A stretch of 64,000 nt of DNA from SIAF01 sp046152955 (GTDB lineage: Bacteria > Planctomycetota > Planctomycetia > Planctomycetales > Planctomycetaceae): NCBI GenBank assembly GCA_046152955.1, contig JBJXGA010000381.1, positions 1-64,000 of the forward strand, read 5' to 3'. The translations under genes and the position numbers were made by a program. Below the pieces are notes generated by a model. That model was not told the origin of the DNA. It worked only from the letters and a program-made list of their open reading frames with translations, and did no database searches. Positions within the stretch are counted from its first letter, which is position 1. Each line of letters opens with the position of its first letter. This document shows positions 8,639-17,799 of the stretch, piece by piece.

Positions 8639-9454
8639 CTACCAGTTGGCGGGGTTGAGGAACCACCACCAGCGGTCAGTCCGGGGACTGAAACTCAGGT
8701 TCCAGTATCCGTCGTCCCATTCCAGCGTCGCTTTACGCCATCCCAGTGGAACCTGGGGATAGGGGTAAAACGGGCCGATGTAGGGCCAGGCCGAAGCGGA
8801 ATACTGCGTCGGATAGGTGACCGCGGCATAGTTGGGGTACTGGGCATACGCCGGCCAGGCGTAGTCCGGATGGTTGGGCTGGTTGTACAACATGTTGCCG
8901 CCACCTGCTCCCGGGGGGCCCTGCATCGCGGCCGGGGGAGGTCCATAGGAGGCCGGGTTGGCCGGAATCGGCTGAATCCCTTGCGGCACAGCTCCTTGCG
9001 GAATTTGAACCGGCTCCTGCCCTTCATAGGCCGCCTGGTAATTCACCTGCCGAGCCCTGGGGGGTCGCGCCCCTTTGGGTTGGCTGGCCGCCGCCTGCTG
9101 CACTGGTCGCCCCTTGGGCTCCGCCACAGCCAGCTTGTTGTCGACCTTCGTGACCCCCTTGACCGATTTGGCAGCCGTAGCGGCCGCTTTCTTCAGGTCG
9201 GGGTTGGTCACGACCCCTTTCAGGGTGGTCACTCCCTTGTCCACATAAATTTCGATTTCCTGACCATCCAGGCGGGCCTTCACCAGGGCTTGCTTGACCC
9301 GGTTGGCGATTTCCTGGTTTTGGTCGGCTCCCGGAGCCTTAGCGGCCTGAGAGGCGGGGGACTGCTTGCTGAACCCTGAGAATGGACCGGCCAGCGTGAT
9401 GCCGGGGGTCAAGGCCAGAAGCCCTACTGACAACCACTTCTGATACCGTCGCAT
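8639..9454 (-). CDS. Exported BON-domain protein with Pro/Tyr/Trp-rich C-terminus
   Basis: The start at 9454 is supported by GGAG about 8 nt upstream and by the signal peptide that follows (MRRYQKWLSVGLLALTPGIT). Residues about 43-110 form a BON domain: IANRVKQALVKARLDGQEIE, then the Gly-centred turn DKGVTTLKGVV and KVDNKLAV at its end. BON domains bind phospholipid or membrane surfaces and occur in periplasmic proteins such as OsmY. The rest is low in complexity, rich in Pro, Gln and Tyr, and ends in a Trp-rich segment (DGYWNLSFSPRTDRWWWFL). It is a single gene with its own terminator. A role in the envelope is likely; the partner is unknown. Confidence 0.8.
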   Translation of the reverse strand: MRRYQKWLSVGLLALTPGITLAGPFSGFSKQSPASQAAKAPGADQNQEIANRVKQALVKARLDGQEIEIYVDKGVTTLKGVVTNPDLKKAAATAAKSVKGVTKVDNKLAVAEPKGRPVQQAAASQPKGARPPRARQVNYQAAYEGQEPVQIPQGAVPQGIQPIPANPASYGPPPAAMQGPPGAGGGNMLYNQPNHPDYAWPAYAQYPNYAAVTYPTQYSASAWPYIGPFYPYPQVPLGWRKATLEWDDGYWNLSFSPRTDRWWWFLNPANW

Positions 9455-9490
9455 GAACTGATCTCCTTCCATGTTCCGTTCAAGTGACAC

Positions 9491-9920
9491 CCGGCGGTGC
9501 GATCACCACTGAATCGAGAGAACGCCGGCGCGAGGATCGCGCGAGGGGAACCTCGATGCTTGCAAACCTATTCATCGGTCCGACTTCTCCGTCTATGACA
9601 GTTTTTTCGGAAATTTCGCGCGGAATGTTCATTCCGAATATACCGGTCGATCCGTCCCGCCTCACCAAGGCGGCGAGCGGGGGGCGTCAGCTCCCCTGTT
9701 TCTCTTCCTTCAGAGCAACCTCTTCTACGAAATCTCTGTTCGAAAGACCGTTTGCAGCGCTTGTGCCGGTCGTAAATTCTCCTGCCTGGAAAGAATGGGC
9801 TAAATGGGCGCGTTGGCTGGAGTGCGCAGGGTTTGTGCGTCGAACTCAGTATACGTAGGGCGGAGGACGCTCTGCTGGTCGATTACAGAGTATGCGTTGT
9901 CAGTGCTGAGGAGCCGACCC
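9491..9920. promoter_or_regulatory. Divergent intergenic region (BON gene / YTV gene)
   Basis: About 430 bases with no convincing gene lie between two divergently read genes, so both promoters should be here. The clearest element is a spaced palindrome at 9621-9636 (CGGAAT-gttc-ATTCCG), a plausible repressor or activator site. No promoter boxes can be named with confidence. Confidence 0.4.
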
Positions 9921-11279
9921 ATGAAAACCAATTTGATGCTTTCGATTGTCGCCGCGACCCTGCTCGCGGCGGGCGCCGGCCGCACCGCTCAGGCGGGGTA
10001 TTGCGGCGGCGCAAGTTACGCTTGCTGTCCGGCAAGCTGCGCCGCCCCGGCGGCGGACGTTTGCCAGGTGCGTTGTTGCATGACCCCCTGCTATAAGACG
10101 GTCCAGGAGACGGTCTGGGAGCAGGAGACGTGCGTCTGCACCAAAACGGTGTATGACACGATCTGCCAGGCGGTCCCGGTGACCTGCTGCAAGACGGTCT
10201 ACGACACCTGCTATCGGGACGAGTGCTACACCGTTTGCCGTCCGCAGTACCAGACCTGCTACCGGGAAGTCTGCGAAAAGCGCTGCCGTCCTGTCTACCA
10301 GACCTGCTACCGCGACGAACAATACGTCGTGCGCCGTCCGGTCTACGAGACCTGCTACCGGGACGTCTGCCACACCGTCTGCCGTCCGGTCTACCAGACC
10401 TGCTACAAGGAATGCTGCTACACGGTCTGCAAACCGGTCTACGAGACGTGCTACCGGGACGTCTGCTGTACGCATTACCGAACCGAAACCGAAACCCGCT
10501 ACCGTGACGTCTGCTACACGACGTGTCGCCCAGTGTGCGAAACGAAGTGCATCAACGTCTGCTGCGGGGAATGGAAAACGGTTCAGGAATGCATCCCCGG
10601 ACCGGTCATGACCCGTTGCGTTCAGGATCCGGGAACCTGGGAATTCGATCCCTGCACCTGCTGCTGCTGCTATCGCCCCGGCTGCTGCCGCACCGAATGC
10701 GTCCAGTGCCCTCCGACGATCTGCTGCAAGAAAGTGTGGTGCCCGCGGATCGAACAGCGGACGATCACCTGCACGCGGTATGTGCAGGAAGTCCAGCACT
10801 GCCAGGTGCCTTACACCTGCTGCCGCCAGGTGCCGTACACGGTGACCAAACGCGTCCCGTACACGGTCTGCCGAATGGAACAGCAGGTTTGCCGCCGGAC
10901 GGTTCCCTACACCACCTGCACGATGGTGCAGGAGACCTGCACCAAGCGGGTTCCGTACACCGTCTGCCGGATGGTCGAACAATGCTGCACGCGTCGCGTG
11001 CCGTACACCACCTGCCAGATGGTTGAGGAATGCTGCACCCGCAAGGTGCCGTACACGACTTGCACGATGGTTCAGCAGACGTGTACTCGCAAAGTGCCGT
11101 ACTGCGTGCCGCGGACAGTGACCTATCAGTCCTGCCGGTATGAAACCCGCTGCGTGCCGCGGCAGGTTCAATATTGCACGACCCGTTGCGTGCCGCGGGT
11201 CGTCTGCCGACAGGTTCCGGTGCAGACCTGCTGCCCGGATCCGAGCAGCCAGCCGAAAGCGGCATCGTGCTGCCACTGA
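9921..11279 (+). CDS. Cysteine-rich YTV-repeat cell-wall/surface protein
   Basis: This 452-residue protein starts at the ATG at 9921, with GAGGAG seven bases upstream and a signal peptide (MKTNLMLSIVAATLLAAGAG). The mature chain is extremely rich in Cys and Tyr. The first half repeats units of the type V-Y-x-T-C-Y-x-x-x-C-x-x-x-C-R-P. The second half repeats R-x-V-P-Y-T-x-C-x-M-x-x-x-C, with PYT[VT] recurring about every 20 residues. This fits the YTV domain family described in planctomycetes, where such proteins are linked to the proteinaceous cell wall and probably cross-linked by disulfides. No enzyme motif is present. It is followed by a strong terminator and stands alone. Confidence 0.88.
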   Translation: MKTNLMLSIVAATLLAAGAGRTAQAGYCGGASYACCPASCAAPAADVCQVRCCMTPCYKTVQETVWEQETCVCTKTVYDTICQAVPVTCCKTVYDTCYRDECYTVCRPQYQTCYREVCEKRCRPVYQTCYRDEQYVVRRPVYETCYRDVCHTVCRPVYQTCYKECCYTVCKPVYETCYRDVCCTHYRTETETRYRDVCYTTCRPVCETKCINVCCGEWKTVQECIPGPVMTRCVQDPGTWEFDPCTCCCCYRPGCCRTECVQCPPTICCKKVWCPRIEQRTITCTRYVQEVQHCQVPYTCCRQVPYTVTKRVPYTVCRMEQQVCRRTVPYTTCTMVQETCTKRVPYTVCRMVEQCCTRRVPYTTCQMVEECCTRKVPYTTCTMVQQTCTRKVPYCVPRTVTYQSCRYETRCVPRQVQYCTTRCVPRVVCRQVPVQTCCPDPSSQPKAASCCH

Positions 11280-11315
11280 AAGTGACCTCAGGCGACTTCG
11301 CCTGACAACGCGGCT

Positions 11316-11354
11316 CGAGGGCGACCCAAGTGGTCGCCCTCGGGCTTTCTTTGT
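11316..11354 (+). terminator. Terminator after the YTV gene
   Basis: A perfect 11-bp stem (CGAGGGCGACC at 11316-11326 with 11332-11342, loop CAAGT) is followed by GGCTTTCTTTG, a T-rich tail. It lies about 40 bases past the YTV stop codon. A smaller hairpin (AGGCGA..TCGCCT) precedes it at 11290-11303. Confidence 0.75.
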
Positions 11355-11527
11355 TGTGGTTTTGGCGCGCGGGTCGTGCCGGTCGGTCAAACTTTGACGT
11401 TGAGAGGGGTCCGGCTCGCGCACGGAACCGGCCAGTTGGCACAATCGCTTAATGCCTGATTTTGTGCGCAGTCGATGAACACAGTGACAGGATGTCAGCC
11501 GATCATTGCGGTCAGGGAGGGATGCAC

Positions 11528-12997
11528 ATGCTGGAATTCTCGATTGGCCCCCAGTTCCGCCGCTGGGTTTCAGAAACGAGTTGGATTTGCGTGGGGGCGG
11601 GAGCGCTCTTTACCGTCGGCTGCGCCGCGACGACGCGGGATGGCAACTTGGCGGACGCCACTCCCGCCGCCAAGTCCGCCGCCAGCCAGCCGGCCGCCGA
11701 CAACTCCCCTGGACGGGCCTCACTCGCGACCCGCCGCACTGAGAAATCGTCGGCCTCCGCCTCACAGCGAACGGCCTCCCGTTCCGGCAAGCGGCGGACG
11801 CTCGCCTCGTCCGGGGATCCGTTCCTGGAGAATTCGGCCGATTCCAAAGCGACCCCGCGGCGGCAACCGGCCCTCCAGGCCAAGACCCGTTCGAGTCAGC
11901 CTGCCACCGGCAGGCCGGCCATCGCGTCCCGATCGACTGTGGCTCCTCCCGCCAAGCGAACCTCTTCGGCGGCAGCAAGTTCGACCCCCGGCTATGCGAG
12001 TCTTGCACGTCCGAAACCGCAGCAGCCCGCGCCGGCCCAGGAGCCAACCATCAGCCAAGTGGTGGCCCAGGCCCCCACTCAAACGACGAGCTCCGTCAGC
12101 CATTCGGCCGCCTCGACCACCGCGGTCAAGCAGGTCCAGCCTCCCATTGACGATCGCAAACGGGCCGATCTGCTGATCGCCCGCGCCCGGAAGATGTACA
12201 AGCAGCAGCATCCCGAAGAGGCGCTGCGGCTCGCGGGGGTCGCCGAACAGTTGGAGCGCTCGCACCGCGCCACGTATCTGCCGAATGAACGGCGCCCCTC
12301 AGAATTCATGGTCCAGTTGCGCAAGGCGATCCTTCGCGATGCGCAACGGAAAGCGGACCTCGCCCAGGATAAGCCTGCCACGCCTGCGGTGGCCGCAGTT
12401 GCGGAACAACCCGTTCGGCACAAAAATCGATCGACGCCGGTCGAGCCGCTTCCCAGCGGCGCGCGGCGCGGGCACGTGGAACTGACCGACATCCGCGCCG
12501 GTTGGCAACCCGCCGACGAAGAGGATGTGCTGCATCGGGATCGCCAGTTGTTGCTGGCGGCACGCGAGGCGACCCAACCTTCGGTCGATCGACAAGTCAC
12601 CACCATTGGCGGCGCCGAACGGGCCGCCGAGACCACCGAAGTCGCGCTCCTGGATGCGCCGGGAGATCGGGCCGCGGCAATTGCGGCGATTGACCAATCC
12701 AGCATTCCGTCCCACTCCGCCGAGGCTGCGTCCCAGACGCCGGAAACCACTCCCGCGGAGGCCCCCCCTGTCCCCACCTCCTCCAATGCGTCGCCGATCG
12801 ATCTGGAGGAGATGGAGGGAGATGTCGAGCAGGATGCGACTGGCGAAGCGCAGCCGCGCTGGTCCACTCCGTCCCTGTTGGGGTTGATTGCCGGGGTAGC
12901 GGGATTGCTGGGGATGGCGTTTTGGCGACGGCAGCACGGCAAACACTACGCGGTTGCAGCGTTGTCCGATTCCGCCGGCTCTCCTCCTTCGGCTTGA
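11528..12997 (+). CDS. Ser/Ala/Pro-rich membrane protein with C-terminal membrane helix
   Basis: The start at ATG 11528 is preceded by GGGAGG at 11515-11520 with 7-nt spacing, better than the ATG at 11522. The 489-residue product has a hydrophobic N-terminus ending in FTVGCAA, which could be a lipobox with Cys32. A long low-complexity stretch rich in Ser, Ala, Pro, Arg and Thr runs to about residue 210. A short amphipathic helical part follows (RADLLIARARKMYKQQHPEE), resembling one TPR helix pair. Near the end is a membrane helix, PSLLGLIAGVAGLLGMAFW, followed by a basic tail. I do not recognise the family. It could span the envelope as a tether. The next gene begins 83 bases downstream, so they may share a transcript. 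Confidence 0.65.
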   Translation: MLEFSIGPQFRRWVSETSWICVGAGALFTVGCAATTRDGNLADATPAAKSAASQPAADNSPGRASLATRRTEKSSASASQRTASRSGKRRTLASSGDPFLENSADSKATPRRQPALQAKTRSSQPATGRPAIASRSTVAPPAKRTSSAAASSTPGYASLARPKPQQPAPAQEPTISQVVAQAPTQTTSSVSHSAASTTAVKQVQPPIDDRKRADLLIARARKMYKQQHPEEALRLAGVAEQLERSHRATYLPNERRPSEFMVQLRKAILRDAQRKADLAQDKPATPAVAAVAEQPVRHKNRSTPVEPLPSGARRGHVELTDIRAGWQPADEEDVLHRDRQLLLAAREATQPSVDRQVTTIGGAERAAETTEVALLDAPGDRAAAIAAIDQSSIPSHSAEAASQTPETTPAEAPPVPTSSNASPIDLEEMEGDVEQDATGEAQPRWSTPSLLGLIAGVAGLLGMAFWRRQHGKHYAVAALSDSAGSPPSA

Positions 12998-13079
12998 CAC
13001 CCGTCGGCGGTCGCCGCACGATACCGTGATCCCGCAGGGCCGCGTCGGCCCGCGGCTGGCTCTCACGGAGAAGGCGACG

Positions 13080-16000
13080 ATGTTCCGCCACGGGTGGCGA
13101 TGGGTCGTGACAGGCGCGTTGGGATTGCTCTGGGTCGGGGACGCTACTGCGGCCACGAACGATGCGACGCCTCCGGCGTCGGATTCTCAGCAGCAGGGAG
13201 TCTCGGGCGCGACCCCGGACGCAGCTCCTCTCGATGAGATCCCGCGGCCTCAGAACCCGGCCGAATCGCTGGCGTCGATCCAGGTGCGTCCCGGATTTCG
13301 GGTCGAGCTGATGGCCGCCGAGCCGCTCACCTATGACCCGGTCGCCTTCGCCTTCGGCGCCGATGGAAAACTCTGGGTGGCGGAGATGGGGGATTATCCC
13401 TTGGGGGAAGACACCCCCCGTCCCCGTGCCGCAGCGGAGCGAAAGCCCTCCGTTCGGGCCGCTGCCGTGCGCCCGGTGGGACGCATCCGCTTTCTGGAAG
13501 ACACCGATGACGACGGTCAGTTCGATCGATCGACGCTTTTCCTGGAAGTCCCCTATCCGACGGGGGTACTCCCCTGGCGTCGAGGAGTCCTGATCACTTC
13601 CGCGCCGCACATCCTGTACGCGGAGGACACCGACGGCGACGGCCGCGCCGATCACCAGGAAACGCTCTACACCGGTTTCGTGGAAGGGAATCAGCAGCAC
13701 CGTCTCAACGGCCTGGTTCGCGGTCTGGACAACTGGATTTACGTCGCCAACGGGGACAGCGGTGGAGAGGTTCGATACGTCGGGCCGTCGGCGGACCGAC
13801 CGGCCGGTCTGCGGCGCGGGACGGGACTTCCCGGCGCCGCGCAAAACGAACGAGGAGTCAACATCAGTGGCCGCGATCTGCGGATCCGTCCGGAAACCGG
13901 GGCATTGGAAGCGGTGACCGGACAGTCGCAGTTCGGCCGCAGTCGGGACGACTGGGGAAACTGGTTCGGCTGCAACAACTCCAACGCGATGTACCAATTC
14001 GTTCTGGACGATCGCTACCAGCGCCGGAATCGCCACTTCGCCGCTTCCAGCCCACGGAGCGATGTTCCGGAGGTCGGCGGGAACGCACCGGTCTTTCCCC
14101 GCAGTCGTCTGCTGGCGCGCTTCAACGACTACCACACCGCCAACCGGCTCACCTCGGCGTGCAGCGTCATGGTGTACCGGGACGATTTGTTCGGTCCCCC
14201 ATTCCAGGGGAACATGTTCGTCAGTGAGCCGGTCCACAACCTGATCCATCGTGAAGTGATGTCCGCCGAGGGGGTGACGTTTCGCAGTCGCCGCGCCGAC
14301 GACGAACGGGAGTCGGAGTTTCTCGCCTCCAGCGACAACTGGTTTCGGCCGACGATGATCGCCACCGGTCCCGACGGAGCGTTGTGGATCGCCGACATGT
14401 ACCGGCAAGTGATCGAGCACCCGCAGTGGATTCCCGACACCTGGCAAAAAAAGCTGGACCTGCAGGCCGGTTTTGACCAGGGACGGATTTACCGGGTCTA
14501 TCCCACGGATGCGAAACCGCGTCCGATTCCGCGGCTGGCGACGCTCGATGACGCGGGCCTGGTCGCGGCGCTCGACAGTCCCAGCGGATGGCAGCGCGAC
14601 ACAGCGCAGCAATTGCTCGTCGAGCGGCATGGGGGGGCAGGCTCCACGCAACAAGGTGTCGCTGGACGGCAGGCCCGCGAGGCCCGGGAGGCCGCCGCGC
14701 GGTGCGTCACGTTGCTCGAACGGCTGGCGCGCGAGGGGGGCCTTCCGCAGGCCCGCGTCCATGCGCTCTGGACCCTCGACGGCCTGGGGCACACCTCGGT
14801 CGCGACCGTGCGCCAGGCTCTTTCCGACTCTCATCCGGGAGTCCGCCGCCAGGCGATCCGGTTGTCCGAATCGCTGACCCGGCCCCCTCCGGATTTGCTC
14901 GCCCGGCTGCTGGAACTTGTCGCGGACTCCGATCCCCACGTTCGTCTGCAACTGGCCTACACGCTCGGCGAATTCGACGAACCCCAGGCGGGAGACGCCT
15001 TGGGTCAATTGTTGCAGTCTGCCGAGGGAGACCGCTTCCTGTTTGCCGCCGCGATGAGCTCGCTCAATCGCATGAACATTGAACCGGTGTTGGCGCGGGT
15101 CTTGCGGGGCGCTGGGACCGATGCTCCGCCGGCTCCCAATCTGCTCGACAATTTGCTGAATCAGGCGGCGGCGCTGGGGAACGACCGGGCGTTTCACGCG
15201 CTGTTTGCCACCGTCACCACCCCCCGCGAGGGGCGCTTTGAGCCTTGGCAATGGGACGCCGCGGGGACGCTGCTTGACGCGCTGGAGCGACGCAAGGTGT
15301 CACTGGATGAGTTGCGATGCGCTGCCGATGCGCAGATTCAGACCGCGCTGGCCAACTTGCAGCGATTGATCGAATCCGTCCGCAGCGTCGCCGCCGACAC
15401 GCAGGCGCCGCTCCCGCGGCGGGTGGCTGCGTTGAATCTTTTGGGGCGCGGCCCAAGCCACGCGCCGTCCGATCGTTCGCTGCTCGCCTCGTTCCTGGGT
15501 CCGCAAGTCGCTCCCGACTTGCAAGCGGCGGCGCTTGCCGCCCTGGGACGGTCAAACGCTCCCGAGGCGGCCGACCTGTTGCTGGCTGCCTGGCGCGGCT
15601 TCACTCCCGCTCGCCGCACGCAGGCGCTCGATGCGCTCCTGAGTCGGGAGGGGTGGACGATCAAACTGCTCGACGCTCTCGCGGCCAAGGATGTCGCGGC
15701 CCTGGAATTGGACGCCTCCCGCCGACAACGGCTTGTCGGCCATCGTTCTGCGGCGATTCGCCTGCGGGCCGCGAAGCTGCTGGAGACAACGGGGAACGCC
15801 GGTCGCCAACAGGTGGTCGAACGCTATCGAGCGGCGTTGGAACAACCGGGGGTCGCCGCGCGGGGAGAGCAACTGTTTGCCAAGACGTGCGCAGGGTGTC
15901 ACCGCCTGGCGGGAATCGGTTTTGAAGTCGGCCCCGACCTGACGTCGCTGACTGACAAATCCCCCGACTCGCTCCTTGTGGCCATCCTCGATCCGAACCG

Positions 16001-16700
16001 GGCGGTCGAAGCCAAATTCCTCGAGTATCAGGCAGTCACCACCAGCGGCTTGACCCACAGCGGCCTGCTCGCCGAAGAAACGGGAAACAGCATCACCCTG
16101 AAAAGTCCGGAAGCCAAACTGACGACGCTGCTCAGGACCGACCTGGAGGAACTGGTGCATACCACCCGCTCGGCGATGCCCGAAGGTTTGGAGAAAGACC
16201 TGTCGCCGCGCGACCTGGCCGATCTGATCGCCTTCATCCGCAGTCACGTGCCGCTGCCGACCCGCAAGGAGTTTCCAGGAAACCGCCCCACCCTGGTGCG
16301 ACCGGACACCGACGGAACCCTGCTCCTCTCACCCGCGAGTTGCGAGATTTTCGGCAGCACGCTGATTTTGGAGCCGCAATATGGCAACCTCGGTTTCTGG
16401 AGCAGTTTGGACGACCATGCCGTCTGGACGATCGAGGCGTCCGTTGCCGGGTTGTACCGGGTGGAATTCGAATGGGCCTGCGACGCCAGCGTCGCGGGGA
16501 ACGCCTGGCGCCTGGAAGGACCAGAGGGCGCACTCACCGGCCAGACCGAAGCGACCGACAACTGGGACACGTACCGCCGGGCCGAAGTCGGCCAATTATC
16601 GCTCGTCCAAGGTCGCCAGCGGATCGTACTGCAAGCGGTCGAAAAACCGGACGGAGCGCTGATCGATTTGAAGGCGATCCGCCTGATGCGGTTGAGGTAG
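13080..16700 (+). CDS. PVC-type membrane-bound dehydrogenase domain / HEAT repeat / cytochrome c fusion
   Basis: GGAG lies nine bases upstream of the ATG at 13080, and a signal peptide follows (WRWVVTGALGLLWVGDATA). The 1206-residue protein has four parts. Residues about 45-460 form the beta-propeller-like dehydrogenase domain seen in planctomycete and verrucomicrobial proteins (FRVELMAAEPLTYDPVAFAF, DGALWIADMYRQVIEHPQW). About 470-890 are HEAT-like helical repeats. About 915-1050 form a heme c domain with CAGCH at 937-941 and the context GIGFEVGPDLT, typical of PVC cytochromes. About 1080-1206 form a C-terminal beta domain that looks like a carbohydrate-binding or Ig-like module. It is probably a periplasmic redox enzyme acting on sugars; the substrate is unknown. 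Confidence 0.88.
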   Translation: MFRHGWRWVVTGALGLLWVGDATAATNDATPPASDSQQQGVSGATPDAAPLDEIPRPQNPAESLASIQVRPGFRVELMAAEPLTYDPVAFAFGADGKLWVAEMGDYPLGEDTPRPRAAAERKPSVRAAAVRPVGRIRFLEDTDDDGQFDRSTLFLEVPYPTGVLPWRRGVLITSAPHILYAEDTDGDGRADHQETLYTGFVEGNQQHRLNGLVRGLDNWIYVANGDSGGEVRYVGPSADRPAGLRRGTGLPGAAQNERGVNISGRDLRIRPETGALEAVTGQSQFGRSRDDWGNWFGCNNSNAMYQFVLDDRYQRRNRHFAASSPRSDVPEVGGNAPVFPRSRLLARFNDYHTANRLTSACSVMVYRDDLFGPPFQGNMFVSEPVHNLIHREVMSAEGVTFRSRRADDERESEFLASSDNWFRPTMIATGPDGALWIADMYRQVIEHPQWIPDTWQKKLDLQAGFDQGRIYRVYPTDAKPRPIPRLATLDDAGLVAALDSPSGWQRDTAQQLLVERHGGAGSTQQGVAGRQAREAREAAARCVTLLERLAREGGLPQARVHALWTLDGLGHTSVATVRQALSDSHPGVRRQAIRLSESLTRPPPDLLARLLELVADSDPHVRLQLAYTLGEFDEPQAGDALGQLLQSAEGDRFLFAAAMSSLNRMNIEPVLARVLRGAGTDAPPAPNLLDNLLNQAAALGNDRAFHALFATVTTPREGRFEPWQWDAAGTLLDALERRKVSLDELRCAADAQIQTALANLQRLIESVRSVAADTQAPLPRRVAALNLLGRGPSHAPSDRSLLASFLGPQVAPDLQAAALAALGRSNAPEAADLLLAAWRGFTPARRTQALDALLSREGWTIKLLDALAAKDVAALELDASRRQRLVGHRSAAIRLRAAKLLETTGNAGRQQVVERYRAALEQPGVAARGEQLFAKTCAGCHRLAGIGFEVGPDLTSLTDKSPDSLLVAILDPNRAVEAKFLEYQAVTTSGLTHSGLLAEETGNSITLKSPEAKLTTLLRTDLEELVHTTRSAMPEGLEKDLSPRDLADLIAFIRSHVPLPTRKEFPGNRPTLVRPDTDGTLLLSPASCEIFGSTLILEPQYGNLGFWSSLDDHAVWTIEASVAGLYRVEFEWACDASVAGNAWRLEGPEGALTGQTEATDNWDTYRRAEVGQLSLVQGRQRIVLQAVEKPDGALIDLKAIRLMRLR

Positions 16701-16719
16701 TGGGGCTGTTGGTCGCGAT

Positions 16720-16962
16720 CTAACTGTGATCGTGATCGTCGACGCAAAGTGATCCAAGCCGATCGAAGAACCGACCAAAGCCTTCGCTGAATTCAGACCT
16801 CAGCAATGGCCAGTGATCCTTCAGGATGTCAGAACTGGCCCAGCGCTGCATCAGCCGTATCCAGCCGCGCTTGAGCGGATGCTGCGGTTGATCGTCCAGT
16901 TGCGTCTCCAACCAGGCGGTCTCCATGACTTGCAGCAATTGGCAGAGGAAATGCAATTCCGC
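16720..16962 (-). pseudogene. Remnant: duplicated 3' end of the adjacent patatin-like lipase gene
   Basis: On the minus strand, about 80 codons ending at the TAG at 16720 encode LHFLCQLLQVMETAWLETQL and GFGRFFDRLGSLCVDDHDHS. The intact patatin gene just downstream ends with VHFICQLLQVMETAWLEMRL and GFGRFFERLDRLDVDDGDS. The two copies are clearly paralogous but diverged. No upstream patatin domain precedes this copy; instead it abuts a DUF1501 fragment on the other strand. It is therefore a truncated duplicate, not a gene, although the open frame continues to 17217 by chance. Confidence 0.8.
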
Positions 16963-16980
16963 AACCTTCAAGCCCTGACT

Positions 16981-17172
16981 GGAGTTCGTGGCGGCCAGGT
17001 GCTCGGTAAAACCGACCGCGGCTACGTTCTCGAGCAGGCCTACACCCTCGACGATTACGCTACGACCGTCTACGAATCGCTGGGAATCGGCCTCGCGCAG
17101 CCGGTCTACACCCGCGAAAACCTCCCGCTCTTTCTGGCTCCGGAAGGACGGCCGATCGGGCGGTTGTTCGAA
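16981..17172 (+). pseudogene. Remnant: C-terminal end of a DUF1501-family gene
   Basis: Frame 1 from 16981 encodes GVRGGQVLGKTDRGYVLEQA, then YTLDDYATTVYESLGIGL, then TRENLPLFLAPEGRPIGRLF. This matches the usual C-terminus of planctomycete DUF1501 (sulfatase-like) proteins, where a GKTD element and a tail ending in GxPIxxLF occur. Upstream coding sequence is missing: the preceding 240 bases in the same frame are antisense to the patatin remnant. This is a leftover 3' fragment of a deleted or rearranged gene. Confidence 0.65.
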
Positions 17173-17799
17173 ACCGCGAGCGGCTGGGGCGCTGCACCCG
17201 CCCGGCGTCCGAATCAACGCGCTGACGACCTTTGGTCCGCGTCTGACGATCTTTGGTATGGTCCTCGCAATCCTCTTTCATAACAATACGTTGCGCCCTG
17301 CCGACTACGACCGTTCGTCTCAAAGGTAATCACCAAAGATCGTCATGGGCCCACGTCTTTGACGATCTTTAGCGAGCCGTCGCAACGTCGTATGGCGTTA
17401 CTTGTTGCGGCAACACCCTGTCCGGTTTTCCTCAAAGATCGGCATGCCGGCGTTCGATTTTCCGTTTTGCTGTGGATTTGTTGCAACCTGTTGCACGGTC
17501 TCCAAGTGCCAGGGCACGCGGCGATATAGGTCACCGGATTGAGGGGCTCCGATATTCATACCACTACTTTACCACAGGCCTCCACAGCCAAGGAACAGCA
17601 ATTGCGCCACATCTGGAAAAGAGGCGGAAAAGAGTTTTTCAGACACATTCTCCACCTGTGTCCGCATGGCCGATAATGCTCGCGCAGTCGCCGCGATCTT
17701 CGACGAATCGCCGAAAATCGACCTCTCATGGCCGGTCGAAACTCGCGAAAACCGCACGGCGTTCCCGACATCGAAACGGGTGCCTATCGGGCGGTCATT
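17173..17799. repeat. Gene-free spacer with clustered TGACGATCTTTGG direct and inverted repeats
   Basis: No convincing gene is seen here. A 13-base motif TGACGATCTTTGG occurs at 17244-17256, with one mismatch at 17223-17235, inverted at 17333-17345, direct at 17360-17370 (11 bases), and inverted with one mismatch at 17434-17444. The copies at 17335-17345 and 17360-17370 can form an 11-bp hairpin. It could be an operator array, a recombination site or an untranslated RNA structure. From 17445 on I see nothing specific. Confidence 0.6.

Noticed and set aside
11437..11455. Sigma-54-like promoter TTGGCACAATCGCTTAA upstream of the Ser-rich protein gene
   Set aside because: The GG at -24 is present but the required GC at -12 is not at the right distance.
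12597..15251. 884-codon minus-strand frame opposite the dehydrogenase-cytochrome gene
   Set aside because: It is fully antisense to two plus-strand genes with good starts and domain motifs.
16813..17283. 156-codon plus-strand frame that looks like a complete small gene
   Set aside because: Its first half is antisense to the patatin remnant and only its second half matches DUF1501, so it is a chimera of debris.
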